Of a stretch of DNA of 64,000 nucleotides, positions 27,212-36,111 are shown piece by piece. The stretch comes from Rugosimonospora africana (GTDB taxonomy: Bacteria > Actinomycetota > Actinomycetes > Mycobacteriales > Micromonosporaceae): assembly GCF_016862975.1 (NCBI RefSeq), contig NZ_BONZ01000003.1, positions 95,916-159,915 of the forward strand. Reading direction: 5' to 3'. A program made the translations under genes and the position numbers. Every line of letters starts with the position of its first letter. Within the stretch, counting starts at the first letter, position 1. The notes under the pieces were generated by a model. That model saw nothing but the letters and a program-made list of their open reading frames with translations, did no database searches and was not told where the DNA came from.

Positions 27212-28143
27212 GCGCTCACCGCGCGGCGCAGCGCCGCCTCCGCGTCCTCGGGGCTGTCAGCCACCATGCGCAGCAGCCGGGCGCCGAGCCCGTCACCGTC
27301 CGGCCCACCGCCGTCCAGCCCACCGCCGTTCGGGCTCTCGATCGGGAGTTCGGTCGCGAGCCCGGCCCGCTCGACCCGGGACAGGATCTTCGCGGCCAGC
27401 GCGAGCGCCGGCTGGGACCAGGCGATCCCGTCCAGCACGGAGGTCCGGGCCTTCTCCGCCTTCTTGATCCGCTCCCACTGCTCGGTGATCTCGTCGATGT
27501 CCTCGACCGGCTCAGCGCCGAACACGTGAGGGTTGCGCCGGATCAGCTTGTCGACCAGGTCCCCGGCGACGTCGTCGACGCTCCAGCCCTGCCCGTCCGG
27601 CAGGTTCTCGGCGAGGCGGGCGTGGAGGACCACCTGGAGCAGTACGTCGCCCAACTCCTCGCGCAGCGCGGCCTGGTCGTCCGCCTGGATGGCGTCGTAC
27701 GCCTCGTACGCCTCCTCCAGCATGTACTTCGCCAGGCTGCGGTGCGTCTGGGCGAGCTTCCACGGGTCGCCGCCCGGCGAGGCCAGCCGGTCCATCACGG
27801 TCACCACGTCCAGCAGCCGGGAGCCGGGCGGATCCCAGGAGCCGTACATCAGCTCCAGCTCGGCCAGGCCCGGCTCGCTGGCCAGCCGCAGCCCGAGCGC
27901 CCGGGCCAGGTCCTCGTCGCCGGTCGGGCCGGCCAGCCAGACGGCGGTACCGGCGGCGATCAGGTCGGCCACCCCGTCGGCGGTGACGGTCACCGGGATC
28001 CCGGCGGCACGCAGCGCGGCGGCCTGCGCGCCATCGACGGCGGTGAACACCGGCGCGGCCCGGACCGCGTCCCAGGCGGCGGCGGTGAGCAGCCCGGCCG
28101 GCAGCCGGGGTGAGGTCACCAGCAGGACGATCCGTCCGGGCAT
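27115..28143 (-). CDS. mazG: nucleoside triphosphate pyrophosphohydrolase MazG
   Basis: A 342-residue protein. Residues 1-115 form a MazG-associated N-terminal region as in mycobacterial MazG. One MazG domain follows (about 125-250) with metal ligands in LEEAYEAYDAI and LREELGDVLLQVVLHA; it hydrolyses NTPs, including damaged or ppGpp-related nucleotides, to NMP and pyrophosphate. After it comes a Gly/Asp-rich linker (NGGGLDGGGPDGDGLGA) and a short helical tail. The 3' end overlaps the convergent transporter gene by 97 bases. mfd and a SurA-like lipoprotein gene lie upstream, as at Rv1020-Rv1022. Confidence 0.85.
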   Translation of the reverse strand: MPGRIVLLVTSPRLPAGLLTAAAWDAVRAAPVFTAVDGAQAAALRAAGIPVTVTADGVADLIAAGTAVWLAGPTGDEDLARALGLRLASEPGLAELELMYGSWDPPGSRLLDVVTVMDRLASPGGDPWKLAQTHRSLAKYMLEEAYEAYDAIQADDQAALREELGDVLLQVVLHARLAENLPDGQGWSVDDVAGDLVDKLIRRNPHVFGAEPVEDIDEITEQWERIKKAEKARTSVLDGIAWSQPALALAAKILSRVERAGLATELPIESPNGGGLDGGGPDGDGLGARLLRMVADSPEDAEAALRRAVSAYAERVRAAERASSTGAAPAGSEPTGPTGTGA

Positions 28144-28149
28144 CGACCG

Positions 28150-28917
28150 CTACTGCGCCGGGTTCGAGGCGCTCTGGTCGTCGGTCGGCGCCACGGTGGG
28201 CGTGAGGTCAAGGACCGGAGCCCCGCCCTTGGAACCGCCGATGGTCAGCTGCGCCACCGGCAGGTTGTCGCCGCTCTGGGTCGGGACGGTGGCGAGAGTG
28301 ATGCCCGCGGGCTGGTAGCGGGGGTTCAGCGAGACGTTGTACCGCTTCATCGCGTCGGTCAGCTCGTTGCGCACGGTCACGGCCTTCGCGAGATCCGAGG
28401 CGAACTGGCTCTGCAGGGCCTGCTTGACCTCCGCGAAGTCGGAGGGGCCGGCGGCCTGCTGAGAGACCAGCAGGTTGAACGCGTCCCGGTAGTCCGCGTC
28501 GGTGACGGTGCCCTCGCTGGCCTTCTCGGTCAGCAGCTCGCGGTATGCCTCAGCGGTCGCGACGAGCTGAACATACGCGTCGTTGATCGGCAGCCCGATG
28601 CCCTGCGCGGCGCTCTGCGCGAGCGTGTCGATGTTCTCGGTCGGGGCCGGGTAGCCCTTCTCCTTGGAGAACCGCTTCGCGACCTCGATGAAGACCTCGT
28701 TCGCGACGATCTGGCGCCGCACCTGGGCCTGATCGCTGTCCTGGATCTTGGCGCCATCCTTCTTCAGCTGCGCGACCAGGGTGTCGATCTGGTGGTTGGA
28801 GAAGCGCGTGTCGCCGACGTAGGCGGCGTCGGCGCCGGTCTCAAACCGGCACCCGGTCAGCGCGGCGAGAGCCAGCACACCCGTTGCGGCGGCGGCGATC
28901 AAGCGACGGCGAGGCAT
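28150..28917 (-). CDS. SurA N-terminal domain-like lipoprotein
   Basis: A 255-residue lipoprotein: RRRLIAAAATGVLALAALTGC gives a signal peptide with lipobox LTGC in separate parts (arginines 3-5, lipobox cysteine near residue 24). The mature protein has a helical region (FSNHQIDTLVAQLKKDG, QVRRQIVANEVFIEVAKRF) typical of SurA/PrsA-like periplasmic chaperone N-domains, without a parvulin domain. It probably helps fold exported proteins; that is inference. It lies between mazG (7 bases) and mfd (13 bases), so the three are one transcript. Confidence 0.72.
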   Translation of the reverse strand: MPRRRLIAAAATGVLALAALTGCRFETGADAAYVGDTRFSNHQIDTLVAQLKKDGAKIQDSDQAQVRRQIVANEVFIEVAKRFSKEKGYPAPTENIDTLAQSAAQGIGLPINDAYVQLVATAEAYRELLTEKASEGTVTDADYRDAFNLLVSQQAAGPSDFAEVKQALQSQFASDLAKAVTVRNELTDAMKRYNVSLNPRYQPAGITLATVPTQSGDNLPVAQLTIGGSKGGAPVLDLTPTVAPTDDQSASNPAQ

Positions 28918-28930
28918 GGAGCACACTCTC

Positions 28931-31900
28931 TCACGCCGGCTGGCCAGCGGTGCTGCGGGGGGCTTGCGCCGGTTTCGGGGCATCGAGTACCGAGGTGATC
29001 AATTCGGCGCACCACTCCAGGAGGCCGGTGTCGCGCAGCGGTTCGCCGCCCACCCGGCGGGTCGACGGCCGGGGTACCGACACCTGGTCTGTGGCCGTCT
29101 TGTAGACCGCGTCCGGGTACAGGCGCCGCAGGCGCAGCTGCTTCGAGTCCGGCAACGGTACCGGCGAGAACCGGATGTGCCGCCCCTGCAGGGACACATC
29201 GGTCAGCCCGTACGAGCGGGCCAGCAACCGGAACCGGGCCACCGCGATCAGGTTGGCCACCTGCTCGGGCGGGGTACCGTACCGGTCCTGCATCTCGGTC
29301 ACCGCCTCGTTGAGCGCCTCCTCGGACCGGGCGGAGGCGAGCTTCCGGTACATCTCCAGGCGCAGCCGTTCCACGCCGATGTACTCGTGCGGCAGGTGCG
29401 CGTCGACCGGCAGGTCGATCTTGACGTCGACCTCCTCCTCGTCCGGCTTCTCGCCCTTGAACTGCGACACGGCCTCGCCGACCATCCGCACGTACAGGTC
29501 GAACCCGACGCCCTCGATGTGCCCGGACTGCTCACCGCCCAGCAGGTTGCCGGCCCCCCGGATCTCCAGGTCCTTCATGGCCACGTACATGCCGGCACCC
29601 AGCTCGGTGTGCTGGGCGATGGTGGCCAGCCGCTCGTGCGCGTGCTCGGTCAGCGGCTTCTCGCCCGGGTACAGGAAGTACGCGTACGCCCGCTCCCGGC
29701 CCCGGCCGACCCGGCCCCGGATCTGGTGGAGCTGAGCCAGACCGAGCAGGTCGGCCCGCTCCACGATCAGCGTGTTGGCGTTCGGGATGTCGATACCGGA
29801 CTCCACGATGGTCGTGCAGACCAGGACGTCGTACTCCTTCTCCCAGAAGCCGACCATCACCTTCTCCAGGGCGTCCTCGCCCATCTGGCCGTGCGCCACC
29901 GCGATCCGCGCCTCGGGTACCAGCTCCCGCAGCCGGCGGGCCGCCTTCTCGATGGACTCGACCCGGTTGTGCAGGTAGAACACCTGGCCGTCGCGCAGCA
30001 GCTCGCGGTGGATGGCCGCGGAGACCTGCTTGTCGTCGTACGCCCCGACGAACGTGAGCACCGGGTGGCGCTCCTCCGGCGGGGTGGCGATGGTGGACAT
30101 CTCGCGGATGCCGGTGATGGCCATCTCCAGGGTCCGTGGGATCGGGGTCGCGCTCATGGTCAGCACGTCGACCGCGGTGCGCAGCTGCTTGAGGAACTCC
30201 TTGTGCTCCACGCCGAAGCGCTGTTCCTCGTCGACCACGACCATGCCGAGCTGCTTGAACCGGGTGCTGTTCTGCAGCAGCCGGTGGGTACCGATGACGA
30301 TGTCGGCGGTGCCCTCGGCGGCCATCGTCAGGGTCTGCTCCGCCTCCTTCGGCGTCTGGAACCGGGACAGCTGGCGGATCGTCACCGGGAACTGGTTCAT
30401 CCGCTCGGCGAACGTGTTGTAGTGCTGCTGCACCAGCAGGGTGGTCGGGACCAGTACGGCGACCTGCTTGCCGTCCTGTACCGCCTTGAACGCCGCCCGC
30501 ACCGCGATCTCGGTCTTGCCGTAGCCGACGTCGCCACAGATCAGCCGGTCCATCGGAACCGCCTTCTCCATGTCGGTCTTGACCTCTTCGATCGCGGAGA
30601 GCTGGTCCGGCGTCTCGGTGTACGGGAACGCGTCCTCCAGCTCGCGCTGCCACGGGGTGTCCGGGCCGTACGCGTACCCCCGGGAACTCTGCCGTGCCGC
30701 GTACAGCTGGATCAGCTGGGCGGCGATCTCCCGTACCGCCTTGCGCGCCCGGGCCTTCGACTTCGCCCAGTCCGAGCCGCCCAGCTTGTGCACGGCGGGC
30801 GCCTCGCCACCCACGTACCGGGACAGCTGGTCGAGCTGGTCGGTCGGGACGAACAGCCGGTCGCCCGGCTGGCCCCGCTTCGAGGCCGCGTACTCGATGA
30901 CCAGGTACTCGCGCTCCGCGCCGTTGACCGTGCGCTGCACCAGCTCCAGGTACCGGCCGATGCCGTGCTGCTCGTGCACCACGTAGTCGCCGGGGCGCAG
31001 CTCCAGCGGGTCGATGGTGTTGCGCCGCCGGCTGGGCATCTTGCGCATGTCCCGGGTGGATGCCCCGCGCCCGCCGGAGATGTCGGTACCGGTGACCACG
31101 GCCAGCCGGGACGCCTCGTCGACGAAGCCGAACTCCAGGCCGCCGGTGGAGATGATCACGGTGCCCGGCGCCGGTGGCCGCGCGATGTCGTCGGCCAGGG
31201 TGACCCCGAGGCCGGCGTCGCGCAGAACCTCGACCGAGCGCTGCGCCGGACCGTTGCCGGCGAACACCATCGCCACCCGCCAGCCGTCCCCGGACCAGCG
31301 CTTGAGGTCGTCCAGCACCCGGCCGGTGTCGCCGTGGTACAGCGGAACGGGCTGGGCCGCCAGAGCCAGCGCCCGGCCGACGTCCGGCGTCACGGTGACC
31401 TCGGGCAGCGGCTCCTCCCAGGGCTGCACCTCGGTCGAGGCGGCCGCCTCGACCACGCCGAACGGTGAGATCGACCACCAGGGCTGGCCCAGCTCGGCCG
31501 CGGTCGCCCGGACCTCGGCGAGAGTGCGGAACGCGGCCGCGCCGAGGTCGATGGGCGCCTGGCCGCCGACCGCCGCCGCGGCCCAGCTCGCCTCCAGGAA
31601 CTCCGCGCTGGTACGGACCAGGTCGTGTGCCCGGGTCCGGATGCGCTCCGGGTCGCACAGCACCACGATCGTGTTCACCGGCATCTCGTGCAGCAGCAGC
31701 TGCAGGTCGCCGGGGACCAGCACCGGGGACAGCGACTCCATGCCCTCGACCGGGATGCCCTCGGCCAGCTTGTCCAGGATCTCGGCCAGCGCCGGATGCG
31801 CTTCGGCCAGCTCGGCGGCCCGCGCCCGGACCTCCGGAGTCAGCAGCAGCTCACGGCAGGGTGGCGCCCACAGCCGGTCGGTGGCCGCCAGGGTGCGCTG

Positions 31901-32599
31901 GTCGGCGACGGCGAAGGTGCGGATCTCCTCGATGTCGTCGCCCCAGAACTCCACCCGCAGCGGGTGCTCCTCGGTCGGCGGGAACACGTCGAGGATCCCG
32001 CCGCGTACGGCGAACTCCCCGCGCTTCTCCACCAGGTCGACCCGCGCGTACGCGATGTCGGTGAGCCGCCGTACCACCTCTTCGAGGTCGGCGCTGCCGC
32101 CGGTGTGCAGCTCGACGGGTTCCAGGTCGCCGAGGCCGCGCAGCTGCGGCTGGAGCACCGACCGGACCGGCGCGACCACCACGCGTACCGGCCCGCGCTC
32201 GTCCGGGTGGGCCAGCCGGCGCAGTACCGCCAGTCGCCGACCGACCGTGTCGGAGCGCGGCGAGAGCCGCTCATGCGGCAGGGTCTCCCAGGCCGGGTAC
32301 ACCACGACCTGGTCGGACGGGAGCAGGCAGCCCAGCGCGTTCGCGAGGTCGTCGGCCTCCCGGGAGGTCGCGGTCACGGCGAGCACCGGCCGCCCGGCCC
32401 CACCGGCGCGGTCCCCGTCCGCCGAGGCCGCCAGCGCGGCGACCACGAACGGGCGCAGCGCGGCGGGCGCGGTCAGGTCCAGCTGCTCGGCCGCGGCCGT
32501 GTTCACGGCGTTCGGCCCGGCCGAGTCGCGCGCAAGATCGCGCGCGGAGGCCAGGGCGGGGTCGGCGAGGGCGGATTCGAGGAGGCCGTAAAGCTTCAT
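28931..32599 (-). CDS. mfd: transcription-repair coupling factor
   Basis: A 1222-residue ATP-dependent DNA translocase that removes stalled RNA polymerase and recruits UvrA. The N-terminal third is UvrB-like and degenerate. The RNA-polymerase-interacting CarD-like module is at LRPGDYVVHEQHGIGRYLE. The helicase core has Walker A GDVGYGKTEIA, DEEQ in MVVVDEEQRFGVEH, motif III TMSATPIPRTLE, and the translocation motif region around IVESGIDIPNANT. The C-terminal TRCF domain ends the protein. ATG 32599 has GGAAAG eight bases upstream. It is divergent from ppc, with a 265-base shared promoter region. Confidence 0.95.
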   Translation of the reverse strand: MKLYGLLESALADPALASARDLARDSAGPNAVNTAAAEQLDLTAPAALRPFVVAALAASADGDRAGGAGRPVLAVTATSREADDLANALGCLLPSDQVVVYPAWETLPHERLSPRSDTVGRRLAVLRRLAHPDERGPVRVVVAPVRSVLQPQLRGLGDLEPVELHTGGSADLEEVVRRLTDIAYARVDLVEKRGEFAVRGGILDVFPPTEEHPLRVEFWGDDIEEIRTFAVADQRTLAATDRLWAPPCRELLLTPEVRARAAELAEAHPALAEILDKLAEGIPVEGMESLSPVLVPGDLQLLLHEMPVNTIVVLCDPERIRTRAHDLVRTSAEFLEASWAAAAVGGQAPIDLGAAAFRTLAEVRATAAELGQPWWSISPFGVVEAAASTEVQPWEEPLPEVTVTPDVGRALALAAQPVPLYHGDTGRVLDDLKRWSGDGWRVAMVFAGNGPAQRSVEVLRDAGLGVTLADDIARPPAPGTVIISTGGLEFGFVDEASRLAVVTGTDISGGRGASTRDMRKMPSRRRNTIDPLELRPGDYVVHEQHGIGRYLELVQRTVNGAEREYLVIEYAASKRGQPGDRLFVPTDQLDQLSRYVGGEAPAVHKLGGSDWAKSKARARKAVREIAAQLIQLYAARQSSRGYAYGPDTPWQRELEDAFPYTETPDQLSAIEEVKTDMEKAVPMDRLICGDVGYGKTEIAVRAAFKAVQDGKQVAVLVPTTLLVQQHYNTFAERMNQFPVTIRQLSRFQTPKEAEQTLTMAAEGTADIVIGTHRLLQNSTRFKQLGMVVVDEEQRFGVEHKEFLKQLRTAVDVLTMSATPIPRTLEMAITGIREMSTIATPPEERHPVLTFVGAYDDKQVSAAIHRELLRDGQVFYLHNRVESIEKAARRLRELVPEARIAVAHGQMGEDALEKVMVGFWEKEYDVLVCTTIVESGIDIPNANTLIVERADLLGLAQLHQIRGRVGRGRERAYAYFLYPGEKPLTEHAHERLATIAQHTELGAGMYVAMKDLEIRGAGNLLGGEQSGHIEGVGFDLYVRMVGEAVSQFKGEKPDEEEVDVKIDLPVDAHLPHEYIGVERLRLEMYRKLASARSEEALNEAVTEMQDRYGTPPEQVANLIAVARFRLLARSYGLTDVSLQGRHIRFSPVPLPDSKQLRLRRLYPDAVYKTATDQVSVPRPSTRRVGGEPLRDTGLLEWCAELITSVLDAPKPAQAPRSTAGQPA

Positions 32600-32864
32600 C
32601 AATGTCACTTTCCGTAGTGAACGGGCACGCGACAAGTCCCCCTCGTCCGGGCTGGACGGGGGGTATGCAGTCAAGACTACTCGCGGCGACGGTCCTCCGG
32701 ACGGGTGACCGCGGGTAGCGGCGATCATGAACGCCGGGTCACCGGGAGACCCCGACCGCGTGGACGTGACGAGCGCCTCGGTTTCGTCCCGACCGCCACC
32801 GGATAGCATGCGATTGCCCGGACAACGCGGTCCTCCCGACGATGCTCTCTCCGAAGGAGCCAAC

Positions 32865-35648
32865 GTGGCTGATCGCACTGATCCTGGCGCTGCACTGCGC
32901 GCCGACATCCGCCGACTCTCCACCCTGCTCGGCCACACCCTGGTCCGGCAGGAGGGGCAGGCGCTGCTCGACCTGGTCGAGGAGGTCCGGGCGCTGGTCC
33001 GGGCCGACGCCGCCGAGGCCGCCGCCCGGCTGTCCGCCGTCGACGTGGGCACCGGCACGAAGCTCGCCCGCGCCTTCTCCACGTACTTCCACCTGGCCAA
33101 CGTCACCGAGCAGGTGCACCGGGCCCGCGAGCTGCGCAGGCTCCGCGCGGAGCGGGGCGGCTGGCTGGACCAGGCCGCGCGGCTGATCTCGGAGCGCGGG
33201 GTACCGGCGGACGAGATCGCGGCGGCCGCCCGGCAGCTGGCGATCCGCCCGGTGTTCACCGCGCACCCGACCGAGGCGGCCCGCCGCTCCATCCTGTCGA
33301 AGCTGCGCGGGGTCGCCGATCAGCTGGACGCCGAGGCCGCGGCCACTGCGCTCTTCGGCGCCCCGGCCGGCTTCCGGACGGCCGGAGAGGGCCGGGTACG
33401 CACCGCCGACCGGCGGCTGGCCGAACTGATCGACCTGCTCTGGCAGACCGATGAGCTGCGGGTGGACCGGCCCGACCCGACCGACGAGGCGCGCAACGCG
33501 GTCTACTACCTCACCGACCTGTACGGCGACGCCGCTCCCCAGGTGCTCACCGACCTCGCCGACACCCTGCGCGACCTGGGCGTCGAGACCGCGCCGACCG
33601 CCCGGCCGCTGTCCTTCGGCACCTGGATCGGCGGCGACCGTGACGGCAACCCGTTCGTGACCCCGACGGTCACTCGCGACGTCCTGCTCATCCAGCACGA
33701 ACACGGCATCCGGGCGGCCGAGTCGGTGATCGACGATCTGATCAACGAGGTATCCGTGTCCCGCCGCCTGCGCGGGGTGTCCCTGGACCTGTCCGCCAGC
33801 CTCGCCGCCGACCTGGAGAAGCTGCCCGAGCTGGCCGAACGGTTCCGCCGGGTCAACGCCGAGGAGCCATACCGGCTCAAGGCCCGGTGCATCAAGGTCA
33901 AGCTGGCCAACACCCGTACCCGGCTGGCCGCGCAGGGACCGCACGTGCCCGGCCGGGACTACCAGGGCTCGGCCCAGCTGGTGGCCGACCTGGAGGTCAT
34001 GCGCGCCTCGCTGGCCCGCAACGCCGGGCAGTTGACCGCGACCGGGCGGCTGGCCGAGGTGATCCGCACCATCTCCGCGTTCGGGCTGCACCTGGCGACG
34101 ATGGACGTCCGGGAGCACGCCGAGGCGCACCACCGGGTACTGGCCCAGATGTTCGAGCGGGCCGGCGAGGTACGCAGCTACCAGGCGCTGAGCCGGCAGG
34201 AGCGCACCGAACTGCTGTCCCGCGAACTGGGCGGCAAGCGGCCGCTGTCCGGCATGGACACCCCGCTGACCGACGCCGCGCGCAAGACGTTCGACGTGTT
34301 CCGCACGATCCGGCAGGCGCAGGAGCGGTTCGGCCCGGAGGTCATCGAGTCCTACATCATCTCGATGACGCTCGGCGTCGACGACGTACTGGCCGCGGTG
34401 CTGCTGGCCCGCGAGGCCGGGCTCGTCGACGTGCACAGCCGGCAGGCGAGGGTCGGCTTCGTACCGCTGCTGGAGACCCCGGCCGAGCTGGACGCCGGCG
34501 GCGAGCTGCTGGACGAGCTGCTGTCCCTGCCGGCGTACCGGGAGCTGGTCCGCGCCCGGGGCGACCTGCAGGAGGTGATGCTCGGGTACTCGGACTCCAA
34601 CAAGGAGGCCGGCATCACCACGTCGCAGTGGTCCATCCACCGGGCCCAGCGGGCGTTGCGTGACGTGGCGGCCAAGCACGGCGTACGGCTGCGGCTCTTC
34701 CACGGCCGCGGTGGCACCGTCGGCCGCGGTGGCGGCCCCACCCACGAGGCGATCCTGGCCCAGCCGTTCGGCACCCTGGACGGCGCGATCAAGGTGACCG
34801 AGCAGGGCGAGGTCATCTCCGACAAGTACACGCTGCCGGCGCTGGCCCGGGAAAACCTGGAGCTGACCGTCGCCGCGGTGCTCCAGGCGACCCTGCTGCA
34901 CACCGCGCCCCGGCAACCGGCCGAGGACCTGGCCATCTGGGACTCGGCGATGGACGTGGTCTCCGCGGCGGCGTTCACCGCGTACCGGGGGCTGGTCGAG
35001 GACCCGAACCTGCCCGCGTACTTCTGGGCCGCCACCCCGACCGAGTTGCTCGGCGCGTTGAACATCGGCTCCCGGCCGGCCAAGCGGCCGGACTCCGGTG
35101 CCGGGCTCGCCGGGCTGCGCGCGATCCCGTGGGTGTTCGGCTGGACGCAGTCCCGGCAGATCGTGCCGGGGTGGTTCGGCGTGGGTACCGGGCTGGCCGC
35201 GGCCCGGGAGGCGGGGCTGGGGCCGGTGCTGGCCGACATGTTCGGCCGCTGGCAGTTCTTCCAGACGTTCCTGTCGAACGTCGAGATGATGCTGACGAAG
35301 ACCGACCTGACCATCGCGGCGCGGTACGTGGAAACACTGGTACCCGAGGAGTTGCACCCGATCTTCGACAAGATCCGGGAGGAGTACCGGCGGACGGTGG
35401 ACGAGGTCCTGCGCATCACCGGTCAGCCGGCGTTACTGCAGGAGCAGCCGGTGCTCGGCCGGACCCTTGCGGTCCGCGACACCTACCTCGAACCCCTGCA
35501 CCACCTGCAGGTCGCGCTGCTCGCCCAGTACCGGGCCGGCCGGGGTGCCCCGGGTTCGGTACGCCCGGCGACCGCCGACCCGACCCTGGAGCGCGCGCTC
35601 CTGACCACCGTCAACGGCATCGCGGCCGGCCTGCGCAACACCGGCTGA
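32865..35648 (+). CDS. ppc: phosphoenolpyruvate carboxylase
   Basis: A 927-residue enzyme that carboxylates phosphoenolpyruvate to oxaloacetate, feeding the TCA cycle whose other genes are 8-20 kb away. The first signature [11 protein letters not shown] holds the catalytic His134. [12 protein letters not shown] (about 572-583) holds the second, and [14 protein letters not shown] (about 611-624) is the PEP/allosteric loop. The C-terminal [14 protein letters not shown] and final NG are typical. GTG 32865 follows GAAGGAG at six bases; a start 46 codons upstream has no ribosome-binding site and a non-conserved sequence. A strong terminator follows the stop. Confidence 0.95.
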   Translation: MADRTDPGAALRADIRRLSTLLGHTLVRQEGQALLDLVEEVRALVRADAAEAAARLSAVDVGTGTKLARAFSTYFHLANVTEQVHRARELRRLRAERGGWLDQAARLISERGVPADEIAAAARQLAIRPVFTAHPTEAARRSILSKLRGVADQLDAEAAATALFGAPAGFRTAGEGRVRTADRRLAELIDLLWQTDELRVDRPDPTDEARNAVYYLTDLYGDAAPQVLTDLADTLRDLGVETAPTARPLSFGTWIGGDRDGNPFVTPTVTRDVLLIQHEHGIRAAESVIDDLINEVSVSRRLRGVSLDLSASLAADLEKLPELAERFRRVNAEEPYRLKARCIKVKLANTRTRLAAQGPHVPGRDYQGSAQLVADLEVMRASLARNAGQLTATGRLAEVIRTISAFGLHLATMDVREHAEAHHRVLAQMFERAGEVRSYQALSRQERTELLSRELGGKRPLSGMDTPLTDAARKTFDVFRTIRQAQERFGPEVIESYIISMTLGVDDVLAAVLLAREAGLVDVHSRQARVGFVPLLETPAELDAGGELLDELLSLPAYRELVRARGDLQEVMLGYSDSNKEAGITTSQWSIHRAQRALRDVAAKHGVRLRLFHGRGGTVGRGGGPTHEAILAQPFGTLDGAIKVTEQGEVISDKYTLPALARENLELTVAAVLQATLLHTAPRQPAEDLAIWDSAMDVVSAAAFTAYRGLVEDPNLPAYFWAATPTELLGALNIGSRPAKRPDSGAGLAGLRAIPWVFGWTQSRQIVPGWFGVGTGLAAAREAGLGPVLADMFGRWQFFQTFLSNVEMMLTKTDLTIAARYVETLVPEELHPIFDKIREEYRRTVDEVLRITGQPALLQEQPVLGRTLAVRDTYLEPLHHLQVALLAQYRAGRGAPGSVRPATADPTLERALLTTVNGIAAGLRNTG

Positions 35649-35682
35649 CCGGCCCCGTCCGCACACCGCCGCCAGACAGCAA

Positions 35683-35712
35683 CGGCTGGCCCACCCCCGG
35701 GTGGGCCAGCCG
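35683..35712. terminator. bidirectional terminator between ppc and the small-peptide gene
   Basis: A near-perfect 30-base palindrome: CGGCTGGCCCACCC pairs with GGGTGGGCCAGCCG over 14 bases. It lies between the ppc stop and the stop of the opposing 52-codon gene, so it can serve both. Confidence 0.85.
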
Positions 35713-35733
35713 TCGACGCTTCGCCGGGTTGTC

Positions 35734-35892
35734 CTAGAGGATGGCCGCGTCGAGCAGCACCATCTCGTCCAGGGTGGCGTCCGGCTCGCCGTTCTCGATG
35801 TCGGCGAATGTCCGCGCGTCGGTTTCGACCGGCTCCGATGGCGCCGGCTGTTGCTGCGCGTGTTCGATCGGGTGGACCCGCAGGTTCGGCAT
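35734..35892 (-). CDS. 52-residue acidic peptide of unknown function
   Basis: A small gene supported by a strong ribosome-binding site (AAAGGAG, five bases before the ATG at 35892) and by a terminator placed just after its stop. The peptide starts MPNLRVHPIEHAQQQPAPSE, is rich in Glu, Asp and Pro in the middle (FADIENGEPDATLDE), and ends in the hydrophobic MVLLDAAIL. There is no cysteine, signal peptide or transmembrane helix. The acidic leader-like middle and short hydrophobic end recall RiPP precursor peptides, but no modifying enzyme is adjacent, so this is only a thought. It is divergent from the APS-kinase fusion gene. Confidence 0.55.
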   Translation of the reverse strand: MPNLRVHPIEHAQQQPAPSEPVETDARTFADIENGEPDATLDEMVLLDAAIL

Positions 35893-35969
35893 GAGTCTCC
35901 TTTTCGGCAGTGATGTCGAGTACCCGCTCGATTTCGGTTTCAATCCGTGATGGTCGTCTCACCCCGAAC

Positions 35970-36022
35970 GACCGGTCTGGGTCGCCGCGCGGCGTCCAGA
36001 CGCGCCGAGCCAGACCAGTCGG
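35970..36022. repeat. ~50-bp dispersed palindromic repeat, copy A
   Basis: Begins GACCGGTCTGGGTCGCCGCG and ends CGCGCCGAGCCAGACCAGTC. The ends ACCGGTCTGG and CCAGACCAGT are imperfect inverted repeats of ten bases. It lies in the gap upstream of the APS-kinase fusion gene. Confidence 0.75.
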
Positions 36023-36111
36023 CCCCGACTTCGGACCTACAAGCCGTGGTGCCCTTGGCGCCCGCGCGGTGTTTTGCAAGACTGTCCCCTCGGGTTGGCG
36101 AGGGGATGGTC

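Noticed and set aside
28916..31468. 850-codon plus-strand frame opposite mfd
   Set aside because: The opposing mfd frame has complete helicase motifs; this frame has none and arises from GC-biased third positions.
32727..32864. N-terminal extension of ppc by 46 codons
   Set aside because: No ribosome-binding site upstream, whereas GTG 32865 has GAAGGAG; the extension is unlike any PEP carboxylase.
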